In this document: positions 16,875 to 24,246 of the stretch, piece after piece
Layout: every line of letters starts with the position of its first letter
How positions within the stretch are numbered: position 1 is the first letter of the stretch
Source: Treponema sp. UBA4307
GTDB lineage: Bacteria > Spirochaetota > Spirochaetia > Treponematales > Treponemataceae
Reading direction: 5' to 3'
Length of the DNA: 64,000 nucleotides
NCBI GenBank assembly: GCA_002394685.1
Contig: DGUP01000055.1
Span: forward strand, 1 to 64,000
Made by a program: the position numbers and the translations under genes
The notes under the pieces: model-generated
Told to the model about the DNA's origin: nothing
The model's input: the letters and a program-made list of their open reading frames with translations, nothing else
The model's database searches: none

Positions 16875-17159
16875 TTAGTCTTCAGCGCTATCAGTACCAG
16901 TTTCAACATGCCCAGCAGCATATTCAGACAAAATCTTGTCCTGTAATGCATTTCTGAATTCAGGGCTGATTGGATGAGCTACATCCTTGTATTCCCCGTT
17001 AGTTGTTTTACGGCTAGGCATTGCAATAAACAAGCCTGTTTTGCCTTCAATGATTTTCACATTGTGAACAACAAATTCATTGTCAAAAGTTACTGTTACA
17101 TAAGCCTTAAGCTTACCTTCGCTTTCAACTTTTCTGATGCGTGTTTCTGTAATTTCCAT
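16875..17159 (-). CDS. spoVG: SpoVG family regulator
   Basis: A 94-residue SpoVG protein ('MEITETRIRKV...GKLKAYVTVTFDNEFVVHNVKIIEG...GLFIAMPSRK', in pieces). In Borrelia, SpoVG is a site-specific DNA- and RNA-binding protein, which is the closest functional precedent for a spirochaete. I chose ATG 17159 because GGAGGAAG lies just upstream; the longer frame from 17180 would include that site. The C-terminal tail is acidic. The gene is followed by tRNA-Gln and preceded by ispE at 37 bp, so it is one unit. Confidence 0.93.
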   Translation of the reverse strand: MEITETRIRKVESEGKLKAYVTVTFDNEFVVHNVKIIEGKTGLFIAMPSRKTTNGEYKDVAHPISPEFRNALQDKILSEYAAGHVETGTDSAED

Positions 17160-17196
17160 AAACTTCCTCCGATTTAGCATGAAAACTAGAAATTAA

Positions 17197-18075
17197 TTAC
17201 TGATGTAGAACCAGTGATTTATATTGTTCAGACAGGCTTTTCTGAGCACGAATCGCTTTTTCACTGTCTTCATAAACAGCAAAAAGTGTTGAACCTGAAC
17301 CGCTCATGTCTGTAAAATCCGCTTCCGTGGCCTTTAATTTTTCAAGAGCAATTTTCAAATCCGGCTTAAACTCACAAACGGGTTCGGTAAAATCATTCTT
17401 AAAAAGCCATGAAGAAGGTCTTTTTTTCCATTCTTCCAGAAAATCCATATCAGAGCAGGAAACCTTACTCCTTTCCCTGAATGAATCAAGTGCACCATAA
17501 GCTTCTTTTGTAGAAACTTCCGTGCCGGGCAACAAAAGTAAAACAGTAAAATCATTTCTGTAAGAAATAGTCTTTACAACTTCACCTCTGCCCTCTACAA
17601 GTGCCGTATAACCTGCACACTTTGAATAGTTGTCTGTTTCAACTAAAGCTTTAGTAAAGAAGAATACATCACTTCCTACAAGGGATGACAACTGCATTAA
17701 ATCAGCTAACCCTAAATGCGTACCAAATAAATTATCAATGGATTTTAAAAAAGAAGAAGCATCACTTGAGCCGCCCCCCAATCCACCGCCAGCAGGAATT
17801 GCTTTGGTAAGTTCTACCTCAACTCCCTTTTGAATGCCGGTCAGCACGCAGAAAGCTTTGTATGCACGAGAAATAGTATTATCTTCAGGAAGTACCATCT
17901 CCTTGCAATGAATTTTGCATCCGGGACTTTCTGTAACTGAAACCTTCATTTTATCAAACAGAGGAACAGTTGTGAAAATACTCTGCAAATTATGGTAACC
18001 GTCTTTGCGCCTGTCCAGAACCTTAAGACCAAGGTTAATTTTCGCAGGACAAAGTACCGATACACTTTCTCGCAT
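17197..18075 (-). CDS. ispE: 4-diphosphocytidyl-2-C-methyl-D-erythritol kinase
   Basis: A GHMP-family kinase of the non-mevalonate isoprenoid pathway, which phosphorylates CDP-ME using ATP. 'CPAKINLGLKVLDRRKDGYHNL' is the N-terminal signature. The glycine-rich phosphate loop 'PAGGGLGGGSSDA' lies near residue 90, and the third motif 'DMSGSGSTLFAVYED' near the C-terminus. At 292 aa it is full length. The ATG at 18075 has no Shine-Dalgarno, but a perfect-consensus promoter ends 9 nt upstream, so the mRNA should be leaderless or nearly so. Confidence 0.95.
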   Translation of the reverse strand: MRESVSVLCPAKINLGLKVLDRRKDGYHNLQSIFTTVPLFDKMKVSVTESPGCKIHCKEMVLPEDNTISRAYKAFCVLTGIQKGVEVELTKAIPAGGGLGGGSSDASSFLKSIDNLFGTHLGLADLMQLSSLVGSDVFFFTKALVETDNYSKCAGYTALVEGRGEVVKTISYRNDFTVLLLLPGTEVSTKEAYGALDSFRERSKVSCSDMDFLEEWKKRPSSWLFKNDFTEPVCEFKPDLKIALEKLKATEADFTDMSGSGSTLFAVYEDSEKAIRAQKSLSEQYKSLVLHQ

Positions 18076-18084
18076 ACGTTGGTC

Positions 18085-18113
18085 ATTATACTTTTCTGGA
18101 TATTTAATGTCAA
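18085..18113 (-). promoter_or_regulatory. full-consensus promoter of ispE-spoVG-tRNA-Gln-rplY
   Basis: TTGACA (18108..18113), exactly 17 bp, TATAAT (18085..18090) on the minus strand. The predicted start of transcription (about 18078) is within a few nucleotides of the ispE ATG. Confidence 0.85.
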
Positions 18114-18166
18114 TATGAATTCCAATTGCTTTATTGAACTTTCTCCTCTGCAGATTTCAAATACCG

Positions 18167-18195
18167 TTGACAAAAATACGCCTCTTCTTTACTTT
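18167..18195 (+). promoter_or_regulatory. promoter of the acidic-protein gene
   Basis: TTGACA (18167..18172) with TACTTT at 17 bp (18190..18195). The nearby TATAAG is too far (22 bp) to pair with it. The promoter diverges from ispE. Confidence 0.5.
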
Positions 18196-18226
18196 ATAAG
18201 CATAGAATTTTAAAGAGGATGTACTC

Positions 18227-18532
18227 ATGAACGATGATTTATTTGAATTCGCTGCATCAGCAGGTTTCTCCTATGATGATGACTTAGGAGCAGATGATTC
18301 CTATTCTGACGACGATTTCGAAGATGATTATGATGATTTCGATGAGCAGGATGAAGACTACGAAGAAGCCTTCAACAGTTCAGACGATGATGACTATGAT
18401 GAGCCGTTTGATGATCAGGAAGCTGAAGATGGTTACGATAACAGACGCCGTGGATTCGACGATGACTTCTACAATGATGAAGAAGAAATTGAAGAAGACA
18501 GTGACCCTGCAGATCTTGGTTCACTTTTTTAA
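18227..18532 (+). CDS. extremely acidic small protein, 101 aa
   Basis: By my count 47 of 101 residues are Asp or Glu, there is no lysine, and the only strong basic cluster is RRR near residue 73. Tyr and Phe are scattered through the acidic runs. No signal peptide or membrane helix is seen. It has its own promoter, an AGAGGA Shine-Dalgarno, and a strong terminator, so it is a real monocistronic gene and not noise. It resembles no family I know. Similar acidic, intrinsically disordered proteins bind basic partners (ribosomal proteins, histone-like proteins, RNA polymerase delta-like), but this is inference. Confidence 0.75.
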   Translation: MNDDLFEFAASAGFSYDDDLGADDSYSDDDFEDDYDDFDEQDEDYEEAFNSSDDDDYDEPFDDQEAEDGYDNRRRGFDDDFYNDEEEIEEDSDPADLGSLF

Positions 18533-18546
18533 TTTCTAAAACATAA

Positions 18547-18593
18547 AAGGCTGATTAAATTGCCCCAGGACAATTGAATCAGCCTTATTTTTT
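18547..18593. terminator. bidirectional terminator between the acidic-protein gene and rsfS
   Basis: AAGGCTGATT (18547..18556 region) pairs with AATCAGCCTT (18577..18586), followed by a T-run on the plus strand. The A/T flank also allows use by rsfS from the other side. Confidence 0.85.
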
Positions 18594-18613
18594 AAGATAC
18601 AAATCAGAAAAGC

Positions 18614-18961
18614 CTATTTAAGAACTTTTCCTCCATGCCATAATTTTTCAAGTTCATAGAAATTCCTTGCATCTTCTGACATAAGATGAACAACAATCGG
18701 TCCTAAATCAATTGAATTCCATTCGTTTCCCTGATTTGACTTAGAATGTGTCAGTCTGATTTCCAGATCATTATCCTTGATATAATCCTTAACCAGTTTG
18801 TAAAGTCCCTGTGAAAGGGTTGAACTTGATACAGTTGCAATAACAAAATAATCAGTCCAGCTGTTCAGCTGAGATACATCGATTACTGTAACATTCTGTC
18901 CTTTTCCGTCTTCAAGTAATGCTGCAATTTCCAGCGCTTTTTCTTCTGTTGTCTTTGCCAT
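18614..18961 (-). CDS. rsfS: ribosomal silencing factor RsfS
   Basis: RsfS (115 aa) binds L14 and blocks subunit joining when nutrients are scarce. 'DVSQLNSWTDYFVIATVSS' and 'WNSIDLGPIVVHLMSEDARNFYELEKLW' are diagnostic. I chose ATG 18961 because AGGA lies just upstream and the longer N-terminus from 18997 overlaps the previous gene and does not align with the family. It is the last gene of the unit that begins at obgE. Confidence 0.94.
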   Translation of the reverse strand: MAKTTEEKALEIAALLEDGKGQNVTVIDVSQLNSWTDYFVIATVSSSTLSQGLYKLVKDYIKDNDLEIRLTHSKSNQGNEWNSIDLGPIVVHLMSEDARNFYELEKLWHGGKVLK

Positions 18962-18986
18962 AGTATTTCCTGTTATTTTCCAAGCT

Positions 18987-20297
18987 TTAATTTGCATCAG
19001 ATTCTACTGAGCCTGTTTGTTCTGTAGCATTATCTTCTGATGAAGTTCCCGTACCGGCAGCCTGACCGCCATTTACTTCAACTTCTTCAGATTCCTCTTC
19101 TGGAGGAGTATAGTTTCCTACTACATAACGTCCATCAAAATCCTCTCCAAGGATAATTGTAAAGTCAACAATGGCTGCATCTGAATCCGCGTTAACTTCT
19201 CCCTGGCGGGCTTTTCTTATATATGAGCAGTGAAGGAAGTTTCCAATTTGTTTTGCTCCTTCTTCATTTCCATAGTTATCAATGATTACAGTGTGGGCAT
19301 AGCCTGTGCTGTCAGCGTTTCCTGTAGAAATTACATCATAATTTGCTGAACGCATTACAATCATTGTGTTGTGGGCAAGTCCCTGTATTTCAGTTCCATT
19401 GTAAATTGAAACTGCAAGTTTTTGAAGTGATGTTAAGAGACCTTCTTCAGTCTGCTGAACAACTTCCTTAATCAAGTCTCCGTTATAAAGAGGGAATGTA
19501 AGGATCTGACCGTCAACTGTTCTCGGAATTCCCTGAATTGACAAAGGATCCAGGGCTTCAGTATCCATATTAGTAATTACATTGAGAAGAACTATAAGTC
19601 CATCATTATCCAGATTTGTAGTAAGCCTTGAAGAAACAATATTAAAATTCTTTTTGTTAAGGAAGGTTGATTTATTATCCTTAAGGGCAGCAATTACTGA
19701 AATAAGAATATTTTGTCTTCTGGACAAGGCTTCTTCTTCATTTTCTTCCGGCAACTGGTAAACCATGTAAGTTCGAATTTTATCACCATCAAGGTTTACA
19801 GCACCGCTTGGAAGCAGCCACAAGTCTCCGTTTTTACTCTTTTCATCTACTGGAGAAGGAACAAAAAGTTTAATTCCACCCAGAAGGTCTACAAGTTCGC
19901 CTAACTGAGAAAGGCTGATATCAATTGTAAAGGGAATGTTTATTCCTAAAATATCAGCAATTTCTTCATTGTAAGTTTCAAGACCCTTTTCCTTGTAAAC
20001 AGCATCAATTCTGTCAGTACGTCCGATTGAATCGTAAATGGCACCAGTGTTTCCTGCAATATAGAACATGGCCGCCTTTTTTGTTTTTGGACTATAAAGA
20101 AGAACATTTGTAGTTAGGGCATTTCCTTCATCATCAGATAAAACCCAGAGAACAGGAAGAATTGAATTTTCATCCTTCAGACTTTCAGACACAGGATCAG
20201 TACGAAGTGTAATAATGGAAATAACTGCAACTACAAGAACAATGAATAACATTGATCCCATGAGAATTACATTTTTTACTCCCTTAGTAAGTGCCAT
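18987..20297 (-). CDS. LytR-CpsA-Psr (LCP) family protein with LytR C-terminal domain
   Basis: A 436-residue protein with one N-terminal membrane helix (about 10-31, 'VILMGSMLFIVLVVAVISII') and an extracytoplasmic LCP domain. A C-terminal LytR_C domain ('LAVSIYNGTEIQGLAHNTMIVMRSANYDVIS') and a low-complexity acidic/Gly/Ser tail follow. LCP enzymes attach polymers to peptidoglycan in Gram-positive bacteria; the acceptor in a treponeme is not obvious. Some LCP catalytic Arg/Asp positions are hard to recognise by eye, so activity is uncertain. The start is 1 nt from the yqeK stop. Confidence 0.83.
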   Translation of the reverse strand: MALTKGVKNVILMGSMLFIVLVVAVISIITLRTDPVSESLKDENSILPVLWVLSDDEGNALTTNVLLYSPKTKKAAMFYIAGNTGAIYDSIGRTDRIDAVYKEKGLETYNEEIADILGINIPFTIDISLSQLGELVDLLGGIKLFVPSPVDEKSKNGDLWLLPSGAVNLDGDKIRTYMVYQLPEENEEEALSRRQNILISVIAALKDNKSTFLNKKNFNIVSSRLTTNLDNDGLIVLLNVITNMDTEALDPLSIQGIPRTVDGQILTFPLYNGDLIKEVVQQTEEGLLTSLQKLAVSIYNGTEIQGLAHNTMIVMRSANYDVISTGNADSTGYAHTVIIDNYGNEEGAKQIGNFLHCSYIRKARQGEVNADSDAAIVDFTIILGEDFDGRYVVGNYTPPEEESEEVEVNGGQAAGTGTSSEDNATEQTGSVESDAN

Positions 20298-20884
20298 CAG
20301 TTTTTCCTCCCTGATTCCAGTTCTTCAAGAAATTCCAGGCTTTCAGCAGCAGGCTTTGCTCCTTTTTTTTCCAGAAATTCCATGCAGTATTTAATAATAC
20401 GAATGCAGAGTTCATCAAGAGGCAGACTGAGCATTTCGTCATAAAACTCTTTTGTAATGTATTTTCTTCCCGGTTCAAATTTATCAGCAGAGTAAATGAT
20501 TTTTCCCAGCACACTCAGAGATTTTTTTCCATAAGTATGCCAGGCTACAGCTTCAAGATAATCTTCATCAGTTACATGGAAAGTATTCCGCAACAAAACT
20601 GCAGCTGCCCTTCCGTGGAGAAGAGAAGGTTTGTTTTTTTCTTCCTCTGAAACAGGATATCCGTCTGCAGCGGCAAGAGTGAGCATAACTGCAGGCTCCA
20701 TGTTCTTACACATGTCGTGTGCAAGACCGGCTGAATATCCTACATCTTCATCAATTCCAAATTTTCTGCATAAGAGTCTGGCTGTCTGCCCAACCCTTTC
20801 ACAGTGAGCATATCGTTCTGCATCAAGATGAGTCTTTTCATACTCCCTGATTTTATCCAGAAAGGAAGAATCCTTTACATCCAT
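20297..20884 (-). CDS. yqeK: YqeK-type HD-domain hydrolase (Ap4A hydrolase family)
   Basis: A 195-residue HD-domain protein. Metal ligands are visible: 'HCERVGQTARLL' (His), 'AGLAHDMCKN' (HD), 'LLHGRAAAVLLR' (His) and 'VAWHTYGKKSLS' (His). YqeK enzymes cleave diadenosine tetraphosphate symmetrically and are typically encoded beside nadD, as here. It overlaps the LCP gene by 1 nt and follows nadD by 15 bp. Confidence 0.9.
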   Translation of the reverse strand: MDVKDSSFLDKIREYEKTHLDAERYAHCERVGQTARLLCRKFGIDEDVGYSAGLAHDMCKNMEPAVMLTLAAADGYPVSEEEKNKPSLLHGRAAAVLLRNTFHVTDEDYLEAVAWHTYGKKSLSVLGKIIYSADKFEPGRKYITKEFYDEMLSLPLDELCIRIIKYCMEFLEKKGAKPAAESLEFLEELESGRKN

Positions 20885-20899
20885 TTTTCCACCCGTTTT

Positions 20900-21562
20900 T
20901 TATAAATACAGATTGTGCCTTTTAATATACTTAAAAACTCTTCCCGGAACAAGGTAGTCTACACTCTGCCCCCTGGAAGCCATTGCCCTGATTTGTGTTG
21001 AACTGACAGTTACAACTGGATTTTCCAGCCGCCTTCCATCTGCTAAAAGAGGGTCCTTTTTCCAGTCAAAAGGTTTTGTTAAATCCAGGCTGGAATACTG
21101 GCCTGTAGCGTGATTTTTAAAAGCCTTTTCTTCCACCTGATGATTTCGAACTGCAAGAATCAAATCGCATTTATCTGCAATCTCAGCGGCCCGGTGCCAC
21201 AGATGGAACCCCGGAAGAAGATCATCTCCCATAATAAGACCGATTTTTCCTTCAAGCCGGCCCTTATATTTCTCTTCAAGAAAGCAGATTGTGTCATAGG
21301 TATAACTTTTTCCGCTCCTTTTCAGTTCACAGTCTTCCACTGCAAAACGACGGTCCCCCTTTACTGCAAGCTGACACATACGGAGCCGGTCCTTTGGAGA
21401 AGGATCATGACTGCCGGTAGTGTTCATATCTTTGTGAGGAGGATTTAAGGCAGGAATAAATAAAACCTTATCATAATGAAGTTCTTCACAAACATCTGAG
21501 GCAAGTATAAGGTGACCTGTATGAATGGGATTAAAACTTCCCCCAAGAACCGCTATTCTCAA
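20900..21562 (-). CDS. nadD: nicotinate-nucleotide adenylyltransferase
   Basis: NadD makes nicotinic acid adenine dinucleotide in NAD synthesis. The nucleotidyltransferase motif 'LGGSFNPIHTGHLILA' is at residues 6-21, and the C-terminal 'VSSTQIRAMASRGQSVDYLVPGRVFKYI' (ISSTxIR type) is complete. At 220 aa it is full length. It overlaps obgE by 4 nt (ATGA-type coupling). Confidence 0.94.
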   Translation of the reverse strand: MRIAVLGGSFNPIHTGHLILASDVCEELHYDKVLFIPALNPPHKDMNTTGSHDPSPKDRLRMCQLAVKGDRRFAVEDCELKRSGKSYTYDTICFLEEKYKGRLEGKIGLIMGDDLLPGFHLWHRAAEIADKCDLILAVRNHQVEEKAFKNHATGQYSSLDLTKPFDWKKDPLLADGRRLENPVVTVSSTQIRAMASRGQSVDYLVPGRVFKYIKRHNLYL

Positions 21563-22734
21563 AGCCAGCTTCCTTTTGATGAATCCATGCCCGGAAACTG
21601 CTCTTCCATTGAATCGTCCACAGATCTGTCTTTAAGGAAAGAACTCTTTTCAGCAGGTCCATTGTTTGCAGAATTTATTCCTTCTGTTCCAGGTTCAGCA
21701 TGATTTTTTCCAGGAGAGCGCATACGGTTCATTTTCTGAACAAGTTCGATTATAGCTTTTTTTGCCTGGTCCATATTCTGCCTTGCTGCTACAGATACTG
21801 GAATTACCTGGGCATCAGGATTTTTTGAAAGAATTTCTTCCCGGATTTTGTCTACATTTTCAGCAGCTTCTTCAAGATCAATTTTATTTAACAGGATGAT
21901 TCTTGGTTTATCCAGAAGAGATTTATCAAAACTTCCAAGTTCATTAAGGAGTTTTTCATAAGCCCCGAAACACTTTGGATCAGAAAGGTCAATCATAAAA
22001 AGAAGACAGGCCGTTCTTGAAATATGTTTAAGGAAGCGAATTCCAAGACCTGCACCTTCAGAAGCTCCTTCAATAATTCCAGGAATATCTGCAATTATCA
22101 GATCACTTTCCTGATCTACGTGAAGTACACCTAAATTTGGAATTTTTGTTGTAAAAGGATATGGAGCTATTTTCGGACGGGCATTTGTAAAATATTCCAG
22201 CAAACTGGATTTACCTGCATTAGGAAATCCTACAAGACCAACATCTGCCATTACTGAAAGTTCAACTTTAAGTTCCCTTTCCTGACCCGGCTGTCCCTTG
22301 TTTGCAATACGGGGAGCCTGATTTGTACTTGTCTTAAAATGAACGTTGCCCCAGCCGCCGTTTCCACCGATGAGGAACTTGAATTCTTCATCTTCGCTTT
22401 CTATTGTAAAATCGTGAATGATTTCACCAGTTTCTCTGTCCCTGAGAGTTGTTCCAGGAGGAACTGGAATTACAATATCTTCACCATCTTTGCCATATTT
22501 ATTCCAGCTCTGACCATCAGAACCGTTTTGTGCCTTAAACACAGGATGGTATCTTAAATGAGCAAGTGTTCTCAGATTCCGCTTTACCTTAAAAATAACG
22601 TCACCACCGCGGCCACCATCACCACCGCTTGGACCTCCATTTGGAATATACTTTTCCCTGCGGAAGGAAATACATCCATTTCCGCCCTTCCCTGAGATTA
22701 CTCTGATTATTGCTTCATCTGCAAACTGAATCAT
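21559..22734 (-). CDS. obgE: Obg GTPase (ribosome-associated)
   Basis: Large GTPase of 391 aa linked to 50S assembly and stress. The glycine-rich Obg fold (about 1-158, with 'GKGGNGCISFRREKYIPNGG') is followed by the G domain: G1 'GFPNAGKSS', G3 'DIPGIIEGASEGAGLG', G4 'NKID'. A C-terminal tail of about 55 residues rich in Asn, Ser and Asp replaces the OCT domain found in some species. An intrinsic terminator separates it from rpmA. A TGGTATGAT extended -10-like element lies about 20 nt before the start, with AAGGA as Shine-Dalgarno. Confidence 0.95.
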   Translation of the reverse strand: MIQFADEAIIRVISGKGGNGCISFRREKYIPNGGPSGGDGGRGGDVIFKVKRNLRTLAHLRYHPVFKAQNGSDGQSWNKYGKDGEDIVIPVPPGTTLRDRETGEIIHDFTIESEDEEFKFLIGGNGGWGNVHFKTSTNQAPRIANKGQPGQERELKVELSVMADVGLVGFPNAGKSSLLEYFTNARPKIAPYPFTTKIPNLGVLHVDQESDLIIADIPGIIEGASEGAGLGIRFLKHISRTACLLFMIDLSDPKCFGAYEKLLNELGSFDKSLLDKPRIILLNKIDLEEAAENVDKIREEILSKNPDAQVIPVSVAARQNMDQAKKAIIELVQKMNRMRSPGKNHAEPGTEGINSANNGPAEKSSFLKDRSVDDSMEEQFPGMDSSKGSWL

Positions 22735-22790
22735 ATAAAATCCTTAGCCTTTTGAGCCTATCATACCACATTGCCGGAAAAATATCCTGA

Positions 22791-22827
22791 CAAAAAAAAT
22801 ACCCAGCAGGTAAAACCATACTGGGCA
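22791..22827 (-). terminator. intrinsic terminator after rpmA
   Basis: TGCCCAG pairs with CTGGGTA (22800..22806 with 22821..22827; one G-U-type mismatch near the end) and is followed by eight U on the minus strand. It separates rplU-prp-rpmA from obgE. Confidence 0.85.
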
Positions 22828-22883
22828 TTTATTAACAGTTCTCATCTATTTCTAGACTTGACTGATTGTTTAATAGTTCAAAC

Positions 22884-23150
22884 TCAAGCCTTAGCTTCTT
22901 CAACAGGAACTACAGAAACAATCTTGCGGTTCATGCGTTCACCGAACTGAACAACTCCGTCTGCTGTTGCAAACAAAGTATCATCACCGGCACGACGAAC
23001 ATTGTTGCCCGGGTGAATCTTTGTACCACGCTGCTTAACGATGATTCCACCAGCTTTGATTGATTCACCAGCGTATTTCTTTACACCTAAATTTTTTGGG
23101 TTTGAATCGCGGCCGTTCTTTGCACCGCTACCACCTTTACTACGTCCCAT
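22884..23150 (-). CDS. rpmA: 50S ribosomal protein L27
   Basis: L27 (88 aa) reaches the peptidyl-transferase centre with its N-terminus. The mature-type sequence 'GRSKGGSGAKNGRDSNPKNLG' begins directly after Met, with no cleavable N-terminal extension of the Firmicute type. GGAGG lies just upstream of the ATG and no in-frame extension is possible upstream. It is in the order rplU-prp-rpmA and followed by a terminator. Confidence 0.96.
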   Translation of the reverse strand: MGRSKGGSGAKNGRDSNPKNLGVKKYAGESIKAGGIIVKQRGTKIHPGNNVRRAGDDTLFATADGVVQFGERMNRKIVSVVPVEEAKA

Positions 23151-23188
23151 TTTATCCTCCGGAAGCCTGGAAAACCAGGCTGCTCTTG

Positions 23189-23527
23189 TTAATGTTTAAT
23201 AGTCTCCCGCAACTGTACATGGTCAGGATATTCCAGAGAAAGACTTTTCAATCCTTCCCTTAAAAAATCTGCTGTACAGATAAGCCTGTCTTTTTGATTA
23301 AAACCGGCTTCAGTTTCCACGCTGAATGCGAGACTTCCGCGGGAAGCTGCATCTGTATTTACCTTAATTCCTTCTGTTTTTTCAAGAACCTGAATTGCTG
23401 TGCGGATAAGCATTGTTTCTGCCGCACAAACTATATCCCGGCCCTTTTCAGCAAAGCCGGCATGACCTTTAGCCTCAAGGCTTACAATCTCACCATTTTT
23501 GCTGCATACCAGAAGGATCTCAGTCAT
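23189..23527 (-). CDS. prp: Prp (YsxB) family cysteine protease
   Basis: A 112-residue homologue of Prp, which in Firmicutes removes an N-terminal extension from L27. The catalytic pair is visible in 'KGHAGFAEKGRDIVCAAET': His of GHAG and Cys of VCAA. The genomic position between rplU and rpmA is the classical one. The neighbouring L27 has no extension to cleave, so the substrate here is unclear. The start is 21 bp from the rplU stop. Confidence 0.9.
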   Translation of the reverse strand: MTEILLVCSKNGEIVSLEAKGHAGFAEKGRDIVCAAETMLIRTAIQVLEKTEGIKVNTDAASRGSLAFSVETEAGFNQKDRLICTADFLREGLKSLSLEYPDHVQLRETIKH

Positions 23528-23548
23528 CAGATGCCTATAGCTGATTCG

Positions 23549-23866
23549 TTAAGCTAATACAACGTCCTTTACAGTAACGTTTGTATACTGCTCACGATGA
23601 CCGATGAAACGGTGGTAATCCTTCTTTGATTTATACTTGAGAACGAGAACCTTCTTGTCCTTTACAGTATCACCAACTTCAACTGTTACTTTAGCACCCT
23701 GTACATATGGTGTGCCTACAGAAACCTTATCGCCATCACTTACGAGAAGTACTGTGTCGATAGTTACCAGATCTCCCTTCTTAGCGTCAGAAATCTTTGC
23801 TACCTGGAGAACTGCGTCCTTTTCTGCCTTGTACTGATTGCCTTTGAATTCAACAACAGCGTACAT
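23549..23866 (-). CDS. rplU: 50S ribosomal protein L21
   Basis: L21 (105 aa) binds 23S rRNA. 'MYAVVEFKGNQYKAEKDAVLQV' at the N-terminus and 'KVLVLKYKSKKDYHRFIGHREQYTNV' near the C-terminus are typical. It is the first gene of the rplU-prp-rpmA operon. The leader contains a 7-bp hairpin (23895..23901 with 23911..23917). Confidence 0.97.
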   Translation of the reverse strand: MYAVVEFKGNQYKAEKDAVLQVAKISDAKKGDLVTIDTVLLVSDGDKVSVGTPYVQGAKVTVEVGDTVKDKKVLVLKYKSKKDYHRFIGHREQYTNVTVKDVVLA

Positions 23867-23894
23867 GATTTAAACCTCTAATTCCAAATTTGCC

Positions 23895-23975
23895 CTAAGG
23901 AGTAACGGGTTCCTTAGAAGCCTAATACACAATAAGTGTAGCAAGATATTACCAAATTTGTAAGGGGTAAGTCAA
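23895..23975 (-). promoter_or_regulatory. rplU promoter and leader hairpin
   Basis: TTGACT (23970..23975), 18 bp, TAATAT (23946..23951), then a leader of about 70 nt that contains the CTAAGGA/TCCTTAG hairpin. The hairpin sits where ribosomal-protein autoregulation would act, but there is no direct evidence for it. The rest of the 380-bp gap to htrA (23976..24105) is AT-rich, with two small hairpins (ACAGG..CCTGT near 23990..24010 and CCATAA..TTATGG near 24078..24097) and no gene. Confidence 0.6.
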
Positions 23976-24105
23976 GGAATTCAGAAGATTACAGGGATAT
24001 TTATTCCTGTCTGATAGAAAAACTGAACTTTTTTCCCGGTCTTCCTTTATTATTTTCTCTTTAATTGAAGAATTTTTCCATAACATTAATTTTATGGAGA
24101 AATAT

Positions 24106-24133
24106 GTAACACTTTATGCAGAAATGATATTAT
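24106..24133 (+). promoter_or_regulatory. probable htrA promoter
   Basis: GTAACA (24106..24111), 16 bp, TATTAT (24128..24133). It leaves a leader of about 107 nt. Moderate match only. Confidence 0.45.
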
Positions 24134-24246
24134 ATTCTTAAAAGGAAAATCTAAAAATCTCGGAAAAGTTGCCCAGGCGATTTTTTTCGAAATACCCTTT
24201 AGAAAAACCGGCAAAATTTATAAAAGAGGCAGTTTGGAGGTTATTA

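Noticed and set aside
18294..18539. An 81-residue frame rich in Met/Thr/Lys on the plus strand
   Set aside because: It is an out-of-frame reading of the Asp-rich gene (GAT repeats read as ATG/ATT), with no independent start signal.
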